Origin: Amycolatopsis nivea | GTDB taxonomy: Bacteria; Actinomycetota; Actinomycetes; Mycobacteriales; Pseudonocardiaceae | Length of the DNA stretch: 64,000 nt | Reading direction: 5' to 3' | Assembly: GCF_004522235.1 (NCBI RefSeq) | Contig: NZ_SDLT01000006.1 | Span: 186,001 to 250,000, forward strand | Shown here: piece after piece, positions 41,926 through 50,859 of the stretch | Numbering within the stretch: the first letter of the stretch is position 1 | Layout of the letters: each line of letters opens with the position of its first letter | The notes under the pieces: generated by a model | What the model saw: only the letters and a program-made list of their open reading frames with translations | What the model was told of the DNA's origin: nothing | The model's database searches: none | Position numbers and translations under genes: made by a program

Positions 41926-42561
41926 GTGGCCGACACCCGACAACGCTTGATCGACGGCACGATCGAGACGATCCGCACACACGGCCTCAACGGCACCACG
42001 GCGCGGAGCATCGCGGCGACCGCCGGGGTCAACCAGGCGCTGGTCTTCTACCACTTCGGCACCGTCCACGACCTGCTGCAGGCCGCGTGCCTCGCCGCGA
42101 CGCAGGCCAGGGTCGCACCGTTTGTCGAACGCCTCGACGAGGTCACCGACCTGCGGCAGCTTCTTGCGCTGGGCCGCTCCCTGCAAGCCGACGAACGCGC
42201 GCAAGGCAACGTCACGGTGCTCGCCCAGATGCTCGCAGGCGCGCAGGCCGACCCCAAACTCGCCGAAGCGACCGCGACGGCCCTGCAGCTGTGGATCGCC
42301 CCGATCGAGAGTGCCTTGACCAGATTGCTGGCCGACTCCCCGGTGGCCGAGGTGATCGACACGCCGGGCCTCGCACGCGCGGTGAGCGCCGGGTTCGTCG
42401 GACTGGAGCTCTACGAGGGCGTCGACCCGGAGGGGACCGAGGCGGCCCTGGACGCGCTCGACCGGCTGGCCGTGCTCATCGAGGTGGTCGACGACCTCGG
42501 GCCGATCGCCCTCCGCGCGCTGCGCGGCAAACTCCGCAGAACAACCAAGAAGTCGCGGTAG
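41926..42561 (+). CDS. TetR family regulator of the vanY operon
   Basis: A 211-residue TetR protein: helix-turn-helix LNGTTARSIAATAGVNQALVFYHFGTVHDLL and a ligand domain rich in Ala and Leu. GTG start four bases after the vanY stop, so it is co-transcribed. The twin TTGAGCA-N2-TGCTCAA sites upstream of the operon make self-repression together with vanY very likely. The ligand could be a cell-wall precursor or antibiotic (inference). Confidence 0.86.
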   Translation: MADTRQRLIDGTIETIRTHGLNGTTARSIAATAGVNQALVFYHFGTVHDLLQAACLAATQARVAPFVERLDEVTDLRQLLALGRSLQADERAQGNVTVLAQMLAGAQADPKLAEATATALQLWIAPIESALTRLLADSPVAEVIDTPGLARAVSAGFVGLELYEGVDPEGTEAALDALDRLAVLIEVVDDLGPIALRALRGKLRRTTKKSR

Positions 42562-42569
42562 CCGGGTGG

Positions 42570-43889
42570 TCAACCGGCCTGGTTGACGATGTCCGACAGT
42601 GTTTCCGCCATTCGTTCGGCGAGGCGCAGGGTCCGGCGGTCGTCGAACCGTCCTCCTTGGACGGTCAGCCCGACCGGAAGGCCGGTCGCGGGGGTGGCGA
42701 GCGGGAAGGTGACCATGGGCGCGCCGAGCATGGCGCCTGGCGTGGTGTTCCGGGTGTAGAGCTCGAAAGCGTCGACGCGGCTGCCCAGATGTTCCACGGT
42801 GCCGTCGCAGTCGACGGGCGGCGCCGGTGCGGGGGTGGTGGGAAATGCGAGCGCGTTGAGTGTGTGCTTGTGCAGCAGTTCTGCGTAGCGCGCTCGCGCT
42901 TGCTCGGTTTGCCGCTGGGCGATCGCGTATTCGTCGGGCGACACCGGGGACGACGCCTCCGCTTCGAGGATCTGCCGGACGTCCGGACTGCGCACGCCCG
43001 CGACCAGCCGGGCGAACGCCTCCTCGGGGTTCATGCCCAGGGCGCGCGCGACGGCGTCTCCGAGCAGCCGACGGGCTTCCCAGCACACGATCGGCATCGC
43101 CGCGGCATGGCTCAGCTCCCAGACCTCCTCGAGGTGCACCGGCACCAGCTCGACCACGTCCCCGAGCGCGGCCAAAGCCGCTTCGGTCGCCGCTCGCGTG
43201 CTGGGGTGCAGTTCGCGGAACATCTCAGTGGGCACCCCGATCCGGGGCCGCGGAAGGTCTCGGTCCGTTGTTTCGCCGAGCATCGCCCGGTCGATCTCCG
43301 CGAGGCGGCGTACCGAGCGCGCGAAGATCCCGGGGGCGTCCCGTGTCCACGACAGGCCGACGATGCCCGCCGTCGGCCAGCGTCCGGTGCTGGGACGGAA
43401 TCCGGCGACCCCGCACAGGCTGGCGGGAATCGAGATCGAGCCCCCGGTGTCCGTGCCCAATGCGACCTCGGCGTGGCCGCGCGCGACGACCGCGGCGCTG
43501 CCGCCCGAGGATCCGCCTGCCAGATAGCCCGGACGATCCGGCAAGCACACCGCGCCGTAGGAGGCGTTCTGCGACGTGATCCCGAAGGCGAGTTCGTGCA
43601 TGTTCGCCATGCCCACGACCACCGCGCCGGAGCGGCGCAACAGCGCGACGACCGGGGCGTCGGCCTCCTCCGGTCCGAGGTCCAACAGCTCGCATCCGGC
43701 GGATCGCCGCAGTCCGCGCACCGCGATGTTCGCTTTCACCGCGAGCGGATACGGCGTCCCGCCCGCCAGCGGCAACTGAGTCGCGATGTCCTCGGCAGTA
43801 CAGGTTTGCGTCCACTCCCCCGGTTCGGGTCGTCCGACCGGCTCGAGGACAGCGGGGTGGGCGGTGACGCCCGCCGGAGAAAGCGGCAT
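42570..43889 (-). CDS. amidase signature family hydrolase
   Basis: A 439-residue amidase-signature enzyme with the Ser-cisSer-Lys triad visible: Lys in LAVKANIAVRG, the glycine/serine-rich AGGSSGGSAAVVA and the nucleophile serine in GTDTGGSISIPASLCGVAG. It hydrolyses an amide such as mandelamide, indoleacetamide or an aryl amide; the sequence does not decide. AAGGAG ribosome site. A terminator hairpin separates it from the LuxR-type gene upstream on the same strand. Confidence 0.9.
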   Translation of the reverse strand: MPLSPAGVTAHPAVLEPVGRPEPGEWTQTCTAEDIATQLPLAGGTPYPLAVKANIAVRGLRRSAGCELLDLGPEEADAPVVALLRRSGAVVVGMANMHELAFGITSQNASYGAVCLPDRPGYLAGGSSGGSAAVVARGHAEVALGTDTGGSISIPASLCGVAGFRPSTGRWPTAGIVGLSWTRDAPGIFARSVRRLAEIDRAMLGETTDRDLPRPRIGVPTEMFRELHPSTRAATEAALAALGDVVELVPVHLEEVWELSHAAAMPIVCWEARRLLGDAVARALGMNPEEAFARLVAGVRSPDVRQILEAEASSPVSPDEYAIAQRQTEQARARYAELLHKHTLNALAFPTTPAPAPPVDCDGTVEHLGSRVDAFELYTRNTTPGAMLGAPMVTFPLATPATGLPVGLTVQGGRFDDRRTLRLAERMAETLSDIVNQAG

Positions 43890-43946
43890 CCGGGGCTCCT
43901 TTGCAGCGAATGAGGCTTAACCGGGAGTCTCGGCATGCCGCGCGGT

Positions 43947-43978
43947 CTCCGCCATCGTCATTTCTGACGATGGCGGAG
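43947..43978 (-). terminator. hairpin at the end of the LuxR-type gene
   Basis: Perfect 14-base arms CTCCGCCATCGTCA / TGACGATGGCGGAG (43947-43960 and 43965-43978) around a TTTC loop. The hairpin overlaps the last codons and stop of the LuxR-type gene and precedes the amidase. Confidence 0.85.
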
Positions 43979-44650
43979 GTGATGCGCCGCCAGAGCCGCG
44001 CGGTTGGCGGCTCCGGTCTTGGCGAACGCGTTGCTCAGGTGGGTCCGCAAAGTCGGCGGCGCGATCCCGAGGGCCGCAGCGATCTGCTTGTCGCTGTACC
44101 CGTCCGCGACCAGCTCCGCGACCTGGGCTTCGCGCCGGGACAACGGCTTCTGCCCGGGCGGGGCCTCCCTGGGCCAGGTCCGCGCGACCAGATCCCCGAA
44201 AGACCGGAAAACCCGCGCCTCGTCCTCGGTGAACGCGCGGCCGCCGCGTCCCCGCCACAGCCGCAGGTCCACCGAACCGGGACCGGCTCCGGCCGCGAAG
44301 TAGTTCATGCCGTGGTACATCCCGCCGCGATGCAGGAAGTCCTGGACGAACTCGGTGGATACCCCGGCGGCCGGAGTGATCCGCGAAGCGCTCCCCCGCG
44401 CGAAAAGCTTCGGGGTCAGGTCGTCGACGTGCCGAAAGTGCCTGTCGTAGGCGCGAAGCGCGTCGTCGCCGAGGTCGAGCTGGACCGGGTCGGCGTAGGG
44501 GCCGGACGAATCGCCGACATAGGAGGCGAAGATGTCCGCCCGCAGCATGCGACGCAGGACGTCGCCGAGCTGGAGGCGTTTTGCCTTCAGCGGTGAGTCA
44601 GAGAGGACGATGTCGATCGCTTCGCACGTCAGTGCGTACTCCTGGGCCAT
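43958..44650 (-). CDS. LuxR-type helix-turn-helix regulator
   Basis: A 230-residue regulator. The C-terminal LuxR domain is clear (LSRREAQVAELVADGYSDKQIAAALGIAPPTLRTHLSNAFAKTGAANRAAL). The N-terminal 150 residues look GAF/PAS-like and hold no phosphoacceptor aspartate, so it likely binds a ligand directly. It sits upstream of the amidase but is separated by a terminator, so the amidase may be a target rather than an operon partner. Confidence 0.85.
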   Translation of the reverse strand: MAQEYALTCEAIDIVLSDSPLKAKRLQLGDVLRRMLRADIFASYVGDSSGPYADPVQLDLGDDALRAYDRHFRHVDDLTPKLFARGSASRITPAAGVSTEFVQDFLHRGGMYHGMNYFAAGAGPGSVDLRLWRGRGGRAFTEDEARVFRSFGDLVARTWPREAPPGQKPLSRREAQVAELVADGYSDKQIAAALGIAPPTLRTHLSNAFAKTGAANRAALAAHHLRHRQK

Positions 44651-44774
44651 ACTGCCTCGCTTCGGTGCGAAGTAGCGAGCGCGACTTCAGCTCCGTCGGC
44701 TCCCTGCTCGGACGAGCAGTGTACGAGGCAACCGCTGAAGACAGCAGACTGCAGCGGGTAGGGCCTAAGAAATT

Positions 44775-45311
44775 TCAGCCCCCAGCAGTCCGGCGGCGAC
44801 GCGCCGCAGCGGTTTTGACGCGGTCCTGGCAGGCAGTCGAACAGAAGCGGCGGATGCGGTTGCGGGTGGTGTCGACGAACAGCCGTCCGCAGCCAGGTGC
44901 CTCACACTCACCGATTCGGCGAGCGTGACCGTCGGCGAGGAACCGGGCGAGGGCTTCCGCGCAGATCGCCGACCACATCGGCACCAGGGACGTTTCAGCT
45001 GGGTGATGGTGTAAGCGCCAGCGTCCTTCCTCCAGTGCCAGGTGCGGGTGGGCGGGGTACGCGGAGAGCAGCTTGTTGAGCCTGGTCGCTGCGGCGTCCT
45101 CGTCACCGGCGCGCAGGTTGTCGAGTACCGGCCGCAGCGCGTTGGCGAGTGCGGTGAATCCGGGGGCGTCGTCGGCCGTCACCTGGGCCGCTGACGGCGG
45201 GTCGACGGCGAGGATCTCGGCCAAGGCGCTGTCCTCCGGGTGCAGGACTAGGCGGTTGACGAGGTCGATCGCGACCAGCAGCCCGGTGTCGGCGTAAGCG
45301 TCCAGGCGCAC
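44775..45311 (-). CDS. CGNR zinc finger protein
   Basis: A 178-residue member of the CGNR (ABATE domain) family. An N-terminal helical ABATE region (LLVAIDLVNRLV...) and a C-terminal zinc finger CxxxxCGRLFVDTTRNRIRRFCSTAC are seen. Members are putative stress-related transcription regulators. I chose the GTG at 45311 because GGGAGG lies eleven bases upstream; an ATG at 45356 would add 15 residues but has no ribosome site. Divergent from a GNAT gene. Confidence 0.82.
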   Translation of the reverse strand: MRLDAYADTGLLVAIDLVNRLVLHPEDSALAEILAVDPPSAAQVTADDAPGFTALANALRPVLDNLRAGDEDAAATRLNKLLSAYPAHPHLALEEGRWRLHHHPAETSLVPMWSAICAEALARFLADGHARRIGECEAPGCGRLFVDTTRNRIRRFCSTACQDRVKTAAARRRRTAGG

Positions 45312-45393
45312 TTGCTTGCCTGCCTCCCTGTTCAGTAGCGTCACTGGCGTAAACATCTTACGGCAGTGACGTCCATCGGCGGAAGGAAGTCCC

Positions 45394-45918
45394 ATGACGC
45401 GTACCTCGCCCGCACCGGTCATGCGTGCGGCGGAACCGTCCGACCTGCCGCGGATCGCCGCAATGTGGGAGGCCGCGTGGCTCGACGGGCACCGCGGCCG
45501 TGTCCCGGACGAGCTCATGGCGGTGCGCGATTCCCAGCACTTCGCCACCTTCGCGGCCGACCACCTGAGCACGACACTGGTCGCCACCGACGGCGGGCCG
45601 GGTCTGCTGGGGCTGGTCATCGTCGGGGTCGGCGACGGCGAGGTGATCCAACTCGGAGTGGACCGGGCCGCGCGGGGTACGGGTGTCGGGTCCGCTCTGC
45701 TCGAGGCCGCCGAGCGCCTGATCGCGGAAACCCACTGGGAGGCGTGGCTGGCTGTCGTTCCTGCCAACGACACCGCCCGGCGGCTTTACGAGCGAGCGGG
45801 CTGGCGCGACGCCGGGCCGATGGTTCACCAAGCCCCGACCCGGCATGGCACCGTCTGCGTGCCGGTCCACCGCTATGTCAAAACCGTCCGTCCCAGCGCA
45901 GCGGACGCTGCCAGCTAA
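45394..45918 (+). CDS. GNAT family N-acetyltransferase
   Basis: A 174-residue GNAT protein. The acetyl-CoA pyrophosphate loop is VIQLGVDRAARGTGVGSALLEAAERLI and the C-terminal part is VVPANDTARRLYERAGWRDAG, both usual. The substrate cannot be told. GGAAGGAAG ribosome site. Divergent from the CGNR gene by about 80 bases. Confidence 0.86.
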   Translation: MTRTSPAPVMRAAEPSDLPRIAAMWEAAWLDGHRGRVPDELMAVRDSQHFATFAADHLSTTLVATDGGPGLLGLVIVGVGDGEVIQLGVDRAARGTGVGSALLEAAERLIAETHWEAWLAVVPANDTARRLYERAGWRDAGPMVHQAPTRHGTVCVPVHRYVKTVRPSAADAAS

Positions 45919-45942
45919 CGGAACCAGACGGGCCAGTCGCGA

Positions 45943-46767
45943 TCAATACGGAGTTCCGCCGCCGTCCGCGTTCACCGCCTGGCCGCGGATCGCGAACGCG
46001 TTGTCCGACAGGAGGAACGAGATGACCCGGGCGACCTCGGTCAGGTCGAGGTGCCGTCCGGCCTGTTCGGTGATCATGGCGTCGAAGATGTCGCCCGCCG
46101 GTTCGTGGATGCGGTCGGAATAGGCGTCGGCCACCTGGCGGAGCATCGCGGTCGGCAGGCCGCCGGGACACACGCAGTTGACGTTGACGTCCGCATGGGC
46201 CAGCGCTGCCGACATCATCCTGGTTTCGTTGATCAGCGCGGCTTTGCTCGCGCTGTAGGCGAGCGATTGGGCGTGGCCGACCTTGCCGGCCTCGGATGCG
46301 ACGTTCACGATCGCGCCGGGACGGTCTTCCTCGATCAGGTGCTGTGCCACGAGCCTGGAGAGTTCGTAGGGGCCAACGACGTTGACTGCGAGCTGGCTTT
46401 CCCAGTCTGCTTGCGGAATCTGCAGCGGGTCGGAATGGCGGACGATGCCGGCGACGTTGGCGAGGCCGTCGATGCCCGAGAAGTGCGAGATGGCTTCGGC
46501 TGCCGCGTCTGCGATGCTCTCCGGCGAGCCCAGGTCGACGACGAACGGCGCCGCATGCCCGCCGAGTTCGCGGGCCGCGGCGGAGACGGCGTCGCCTCGG
46601 ACGTCCAGCAGGGCGACGCGCGCGCCTTCCGCGAGCAGCAGTTCCGCGGTCGCTCGGCCCAGGCCGCCGGCCGCGCCGGTGACGATGAAGCGTTTGCCCG
46701 CGTGGACGGGGAACACCTCCGGGTGCCGGACCGGCAGGGTCCGGGTCGCCGTGGTCTTGATGTGCAT
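45943..46767 (-). CDS. short-chain dehydrogenase/reductase, last gene of the Tm-1-like cluster
   Basis: A 274-residue SDR with VTGAAGGLGRA (NAD(P) loop), LANVAGIV (NAG motif variant), NVASEAGKVGH (catalytic serine), AYSASKAAL (Tyr and Lys) and GQAVNADGGGTPY at the C-terminus. AAGGAGA ribosome site. It follows the NCS2 permease by 34 bases on the same strand and probably belongs to the same transcript. Likely oxidises a hydroxyl group of the imported or processed compound. Confidence 0.87.
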   Translation of the reverse strand: MHIKTTATRTLPVRHPEVFPVHAGKRFIVTGAAGGLGRATAELLLAEGARVALLDVRGDAVSAAARELGGHAAPFVVDLGSPESIADAAAEAISHFSGIDGLANVAGIVRHSDPLQIPQADWESQLAVNVVGPYELSRLVAQHLIEEDRPGAIVNVASEAGKVGHAQSLAYSASKAALINETRMMSAALAHADVNVNCVCPGGLPTAMLRQVADAYSDRIHEPAGDIFDAMITEQAGRHLDLTEVARVISFLLSDNAFAIRGQAVNADGGGTPY

Positions 46768-46801
46768 GATGCATTTCTCCTTGCTGGGCAGGCGGATTCG
46801 C

Positions 46802-48150
46802 CTATTCGGCGGGAGCGTGCCGCTGCAGCCCGTTGAAGATCAGGTTGAGGGCCACTGCCACGACTGCGGTCACGACGATTCCGCTTTGCAGCACCATTTG
46901 CAGGCCCTGCGGGAAGGCGTTGAAGATCTCCGGGTAGGAAGTCGGGACGAAACCGGCTCCGAGGCTTATCGCGACGACGATGAGGTTGCGGTCGTTGTGC
47001 AGGTCGGCCTTTCCCAGGGTCTGGATGCCGACCGTGGCGATGATGCCGAACAGCGTCATGAGTGCGGCGCCGACCGCGGGGGCCGGCAACGCCGCGGCTA
47101 CGGCGGCCACCTTCGGCAGGCAGCTGAGCACGACCATCAGAACGCCGGCGGCCGCCACGACCCAGCGACTTTTCACGTTGCTGGCCCGCACCAGGCCGAT
47201 GTTGCCGTTGAACGTGGTCGGCGGGACCGAACCCACGATCCCGCCCAGTACGGCGGCGACGCCTTCGGCGAGGATCCCGCGGCGGACTTCCTTGTCGGTG
47301 GGGCCCCGTCCGAGGATCTCGCCGACTGCGAAGTAGCTGGACGTGCATTCCACGCCCACGATCAGGACGGCGACGGTCATCGCCAGGACAGCGCTCAGAT
47401 TGAACGTCGGCAGTCCGAAGTGGAACGGCACCACGAACGAGAACCAGCTCGCGTCGGCGACCCCGCTGAAGTCGGCGACCCCGACGGCGGCGCCCACGGC
47501 TCCCCCGGCGACCAGGCCGACGAGAATGGCGATGCTCTTCAGCAGGCCTCTGCCGAACCGGTAGATGAGGAGAACCGTCACGACGGTCGTCGCGGCGACT
47601 GTCAGATTGGCCGCGCTCCCGAACGACTTCGTGCCCGGCTCGCCGCCGCCGATCAGCTTCACCGTGATCGGCAGCAACGAGAGCCCGACCATCGCGATCA
47701 CCGACCCGGTGACCACCGGCGGAAACACCCGGAGCAGCGCCCCGTACAGCGGCGAGGCGGCGGCGAGCACGAGCCCGGCGACGATGGAGGCGCCGAAGAC
47801 GGCCAGCAGTCCGCCGATGCCGCCGCCGTTGGCGTTGCCGGGCCGATCACCACGGCCGAACCGCCGAGCACCAGCGGTTTCCTGATCCCGATCCGCCAGA
47901 CACCGACCGTCTGCACGATCGTGGCGATGCCGCCGGCGAGGACCGTGGCGGCGAGGAACACCACCGTCTCCGCTTGGGGAAGGTGAATGCCGGCCGCGAT
48001 GATGACCGGCAGCACGAGAACCGTCGCGTAGAAGGTCAGCAGGTGCTGGACGCTGTAGAGCGCGAACCGACCGAACCTCGGCACCTCGTCGACGGCCGCG
48101 TCGGCGTCGGCGGGGGCGGTGTTCGGGGCGGTTCTGGGCCGATCGACCAT
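46802..48150 (-). pseudogene. NCS2-family nucleobase/xanthine permease with a frameshift
   Basis: Two adjacent frames together make one NCS2 (uracil/xanthine permease-like) transporter of about 449 residues. The first part (from ATG 48150) runs through LYSVQHLLTFYATVLVLPVIIAAGI and GIRKPLVLGGSAVVIGP. The second (GNANGGGIGGLLAVFGASIVAGLVLA..., then SPLYGALLRVFPPVVTGSVI and PPTTFNGNIGLV) is one base out of frame. The break lies at about 47834-47845 in a run of C and G. A single added base restores the whole protein, so it is either a recent loss of function or a sequencing error. The permease sits inside an operon of intact genes. Confidence 0.8.
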
Positions 48151-48251
48151 GATCGTCTCCCTCGGAACGGGGCGGGCTGGGCGTGGATCACGCCGTGCGT
48201 CCCCCACGCACGAGCGGCGGCCGGGAGGTCAGGCTTGCCCGGCTGAACGGA

Positions 48252-48674
48252 TCATTCGGCGGGGCGCGCTTCCCGGACCCAGGTCGGGGTGATCCCGGCC
48301 GGGACCTCCTCGTAGTCGGGCAGGGACCGGAAGTTGCGCTCTTCCCCGCCCGGGCTGTAGGTCACGATCAGCCGCAGGGCCCGCCATCCGGTGTTGAAGG
48401 TCGAATGGTCCGCGCCGCGCGGCACGAACACCGCGTCGCCGGTTTTGATCGGGAACGGGTCGCTGTCGCCGACCGTCTGCACTCCCTCGCCCTCGATGAC
48501 GTAGATGACTTCCTGGGCGTTGGGGTGGTTGTGGATCGCGTGCCCGCGTCCGGGATAGACGATCACTTCGCCGACGGTGGTTTCGGCGCCCTCGATCGTG
48601 GACGGGTTCACCAGCCACTTGAGGGTTCCCCAGTCGAGGACCATCGTCGGCGTCTTTTCCGGTTCGACATGCAT
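48252..48674 (-). CDS. cupin domain protein
   Basis: A 140-residue single cupin. The metal-binding residues appear in PGRGHAIHNHPNAQEVIYVIEGEG (His, His and Glu) and PRGADHSTFN (final His). Such small cupins are isomerases, dioxygenases or sugar/acid-binding enzymes. GAGGAG ribosome site. It lies between the TIM-barrel gene and the permease in a five-gene minus-strand cluster. Confidence 0.85.
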   Translation of the reverse strand: MHVEPEKTPTMVLDWGTLKWLVNPSTIEGAETTVGEVIVYPGRGHAIHNHPNAQEVIYVIEGEGVQTVGDSDPFPIKTGDAVFVPRGADHSTFNTGWRALRLIVTYSPGGEERNFRSLPDYEEVPAGITPTWVREARPAE

Positions 48675-48693
48675 GCGGTTCTCCTCGGTTCGG

Positions 48694-49515
48694 TCACGCG
48701 CGCAGCGCGGTGAATGCCTTGACCTGGTCGACGATCGCCCGCTCGGTCGGCAGGCGTTCCATGGACGAGGCGCCGAAGAATCCGGCGACCCCGGTGGTGT
48801 GCTCGAGGACGTAGCGGACGTCCTCGGGTTCGGCGATCGGGCCGCCGTGGCAGAGCACGATGACGTCGGGGTTCTCCGCCACTGCGGCGTCACGCATCTG
48901 CTGGATGCGCTCGACGGCGACCTCGAGCGTGACTGCCGTGCGCGCCCCGACGGAACCGGACGTCGTCAATCCGAGGTGCGGCACGACGATGTCCGCTCCC
49001 GCCGCGGTCATGGCTCTGGCCTGCTCGGGGTCGAAGACATAGGGCGACGTGATCAGGTCCCGTTCCCGGGCCGCGGCGACCAGGTCCACTTCGAGCTGGT
49101 ACCCCATCCCGGTTTCTTCGAGGTTCTGCCGGAAGACGCCGTCGTAGAGCCCGACGGTCGGGAAGTTCTGCACCCCGGCGAATCCCATGCCCTTGAGGTC
49201 GTCGAGGAATTTCGGGATGACGCGGAACGGGTCGGTTCCGCACACGCCCGCGAAGACCGGGATCTCCGACACCACCGGCAGCACTTCGCTCGCCATTTCG
49301 ACCACGATCGCGTTGGCGTCCCCGTAGGGCAGCAGTCCGGCGAGCGACCCGCGGCCGGCCATCCGGTAGCGCCCGGAGTTGTAGATGACCAGCAGATCCG
49401 CCCCGCCGGCCTCGGCCAGTTTCGCGGAGAGACCGGTTCCGGCGCCCGCTCCGATGATCGGCGCGCCGGAGCCGATTTTGGCGCGCCAGGCGGAAAGGCG
49501 GTCAGTTCTCTGCAT
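48694..49515 (-). CDS. PEP-hydrolase-family TIM-barrel protein (Tm-1 C-terminal-like)
   Basis: A 273-residue TIM-barrel of the phosphoenolpyruvate hydrolase-like family (PF09370). It has [68 protein letters not shown] and [17 protein letters not shown]. The same domain forms the C-terminal half of the tomato Tm-1 protein. Its start overlaps the end of the Tm-1 N-terminal-like gene by 14 bases, with GAGGAG as ribosome site, so the two are co-translated. The enzymatic reaction is not established. Confidence 0.88.
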   Translation of the reverse strand: MQRTDRLSAWRAKIGSGAPIIGAGAGTGLSAKLAEAGGADLLVIYNSGRYRMAGRGSLAGLLPYGDANAIVVEMASEVLPVVSEIPVFAGVCGTDPFRVIPKFLDDLKGMGFAGVQNFPTVGLYDGVFRQNLEETGMGYQLEVDLVAAARERDLITSPYVFDPEQARAMTAAGADIVVPHLGLTTSGSVGARTAVTLEVAVERIQQMRDAAVAENPDVIVLCHGGPIAEPEDVRYVLEHTTGVAGFFGASSMERLPTERAIVDQVKAFTALRA

Positions 49516-50746
49516 TCTTGTTCTCCTCGGACACCGTCAGGTAGCGGAGCAGGGTCTCTGCTGCCGCGCGGGCGAATTCGGGGTCGTTGATGTGCGCGTC
49601 GACGTGGAGCACCTCGACTGGGCTGTCGGCGACGGCGGCGACCGCGGCGCTGGTCAAGGCCTCGTCGGCGGCGGGGTCTTCGAACAGGCCGCCGGAAGTG
49701 TCCAAAGCAGACACTCCTCGGCCCGGGATGACCAGTGCGGTCGGGCCGGAGGCCGCGGCGAGCTTGCGTCCGAGGATTTCGCCCAGCTGCGCGGACTCCT
49801 CGACGGTCGTGCGCATCAGCGTGACGGTCGCGTTGTGCTCGTACAGCAGGCGCGACGCGAACTGCGGGGGAACCGTGTTCCGGGCACCGAAGTTGACCAT
49901 GTCCAGTGCGCCGAGGCTGACGACTTGCGGGATGCCGTGCGCCCCGGCCGCGGTGAGCCGGTCCGGACCGGCGGTGAGCACCCCGCCGACCAGTTCGTCC
50001 GCCAGTTCGGTGGTGGTGAGGTCGAGGACGCCGGCCAGGAAACCGCCTGCTGCCAGCCCTTCCAGCGCGCGGCCGCCGGCACCGGTCGCGTGGAAGACGA
50101 GAACCTCGTATCCCGCGTCCTCGAGAATGGCGCGGCACGCTTCGACCACGGGAGTCGTCACCCCGAACATCGACGCGGCCACGAGCGGCCGCTCGTCCGG
50201 CCCGGGTTCGCGGGCGGCGTAGCGCTCGGCCATCCCGGCTATCGCCGCCACGGCGTTTCCGAGCACTGCCTTCGAAAGCCGGTTGATTCCGGCGATGTCG
50301 ACGACGCTGTACATGATGGTCACGTCGGACGCGCCCACGTACGGCGAGACGTCCCCGGAAGCCATGGTGCTCACCAGCAGCTTCGGGAAGCCGACCGGCA
50401 GCGCCTCCATGGCAGCGGCGGCGATGGACGAGCCTCCCGAACCGCCCGCCGAAAGGAACCCGTCGATCGAGCCGTTCCGGGCGAGCTCAGCGACGATCCG
50501 GGCGGCTCCGGCGCTCATCGCGGCCAGTGCCTTTCCCCGGTCGTCGTCCTCGATCAGCTCGCGAATGCTCGTTCCCACGAGCCTGGCGACCTCTTCGCGC
50601 GTGGTCTCGGGCGTGCCCACCGGCTGACCGGCGACACCGGCGTCGATCAGGTGCACGCGGTGGCCCAAGCCTTCGAGCTGGCTGCGCATCCACTGGAACT
50701 CCGCGCCCTTGGTATCGAGGGTCCCGAGCATCGCCACGGTAGCCAT
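49502..50746 (-). CDS. Tm-1-like ATP-binding domain (UPF0261) protein
   Basis: A 414-residue UPF0261 protein, the family of the ATP-binding N-terminal half of tomato Tm-1, the inhibitor of tomato mosaic virus replication. It shows [69 protein letters not shown] and [21 protein letters not shown] ribosome site. First gene of a cluster with the TIM-barrel, cupin, permease and SDR genes and divergent from a MocR regulator. A metabolic rather than antiviral role is more likely in bacteria. Confidence 0.9.
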   Translation of the reverse strand: MATVAMLGTLDTKGAEFQWMRSQLEGLGHRVHLIDAGVAGQPVGTPETTREEVARLVGTSIRELIEDDDRGKALAAMSAGAARIVAELARNGSIDGFLSAGGSGGSSIAAAAMEALPVGFPKLLVSTMASGDVSPYVGASDVTIMYSVVDIAGINRLSKAVLGNAVAAIAGMAERYAAREPGPDERPLVAASMFGVTTPVVEACRAILEDAGYEVLVFHATGAGGRALEGLAAGGFLAGVLDLTTTELADELVGGVLTAGPDRLTAAGAHGIPQVVSLGALDMVNFGARNTVPPQFASRLLYEHNATVTLMRTTVEESAQLGEILGRKLAAASGPTALVIPGRGVSALDTSGGLFEDPAADEALTSAAVAAVADSPVEVLHVDAHINDPEFARAAAETLLRYLTVSEENKNAEN

Positions 50747-50810
50747 TGACTCCCCTACGGATCATCGTGCGCCGTCTTCGTTGTCCGGCCGGGCTAGAGT
50801 GTGCCCAGAC

Positions 50811-50847
50811 GATAATTGGATCATCTAGGCCAATCGGCCGAAATTGG
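50811..50847. promoter_or_regulatory. MocR promoter region with three CCAAT/ATTGG boxes
   Basis: ATTGG (50815-50819), CCAAT (50830-50834) and ATTGG (50843-50847) alternate in orientation in the 113-base divergent gap. GATAAT (50811-50816) may be a -10. Repeated half-sites like these are usual operators of MocR/PdxR-type regulators. Confidence 0.55.
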
Positions 50848-50859
50848 CTGGAGGACTCG

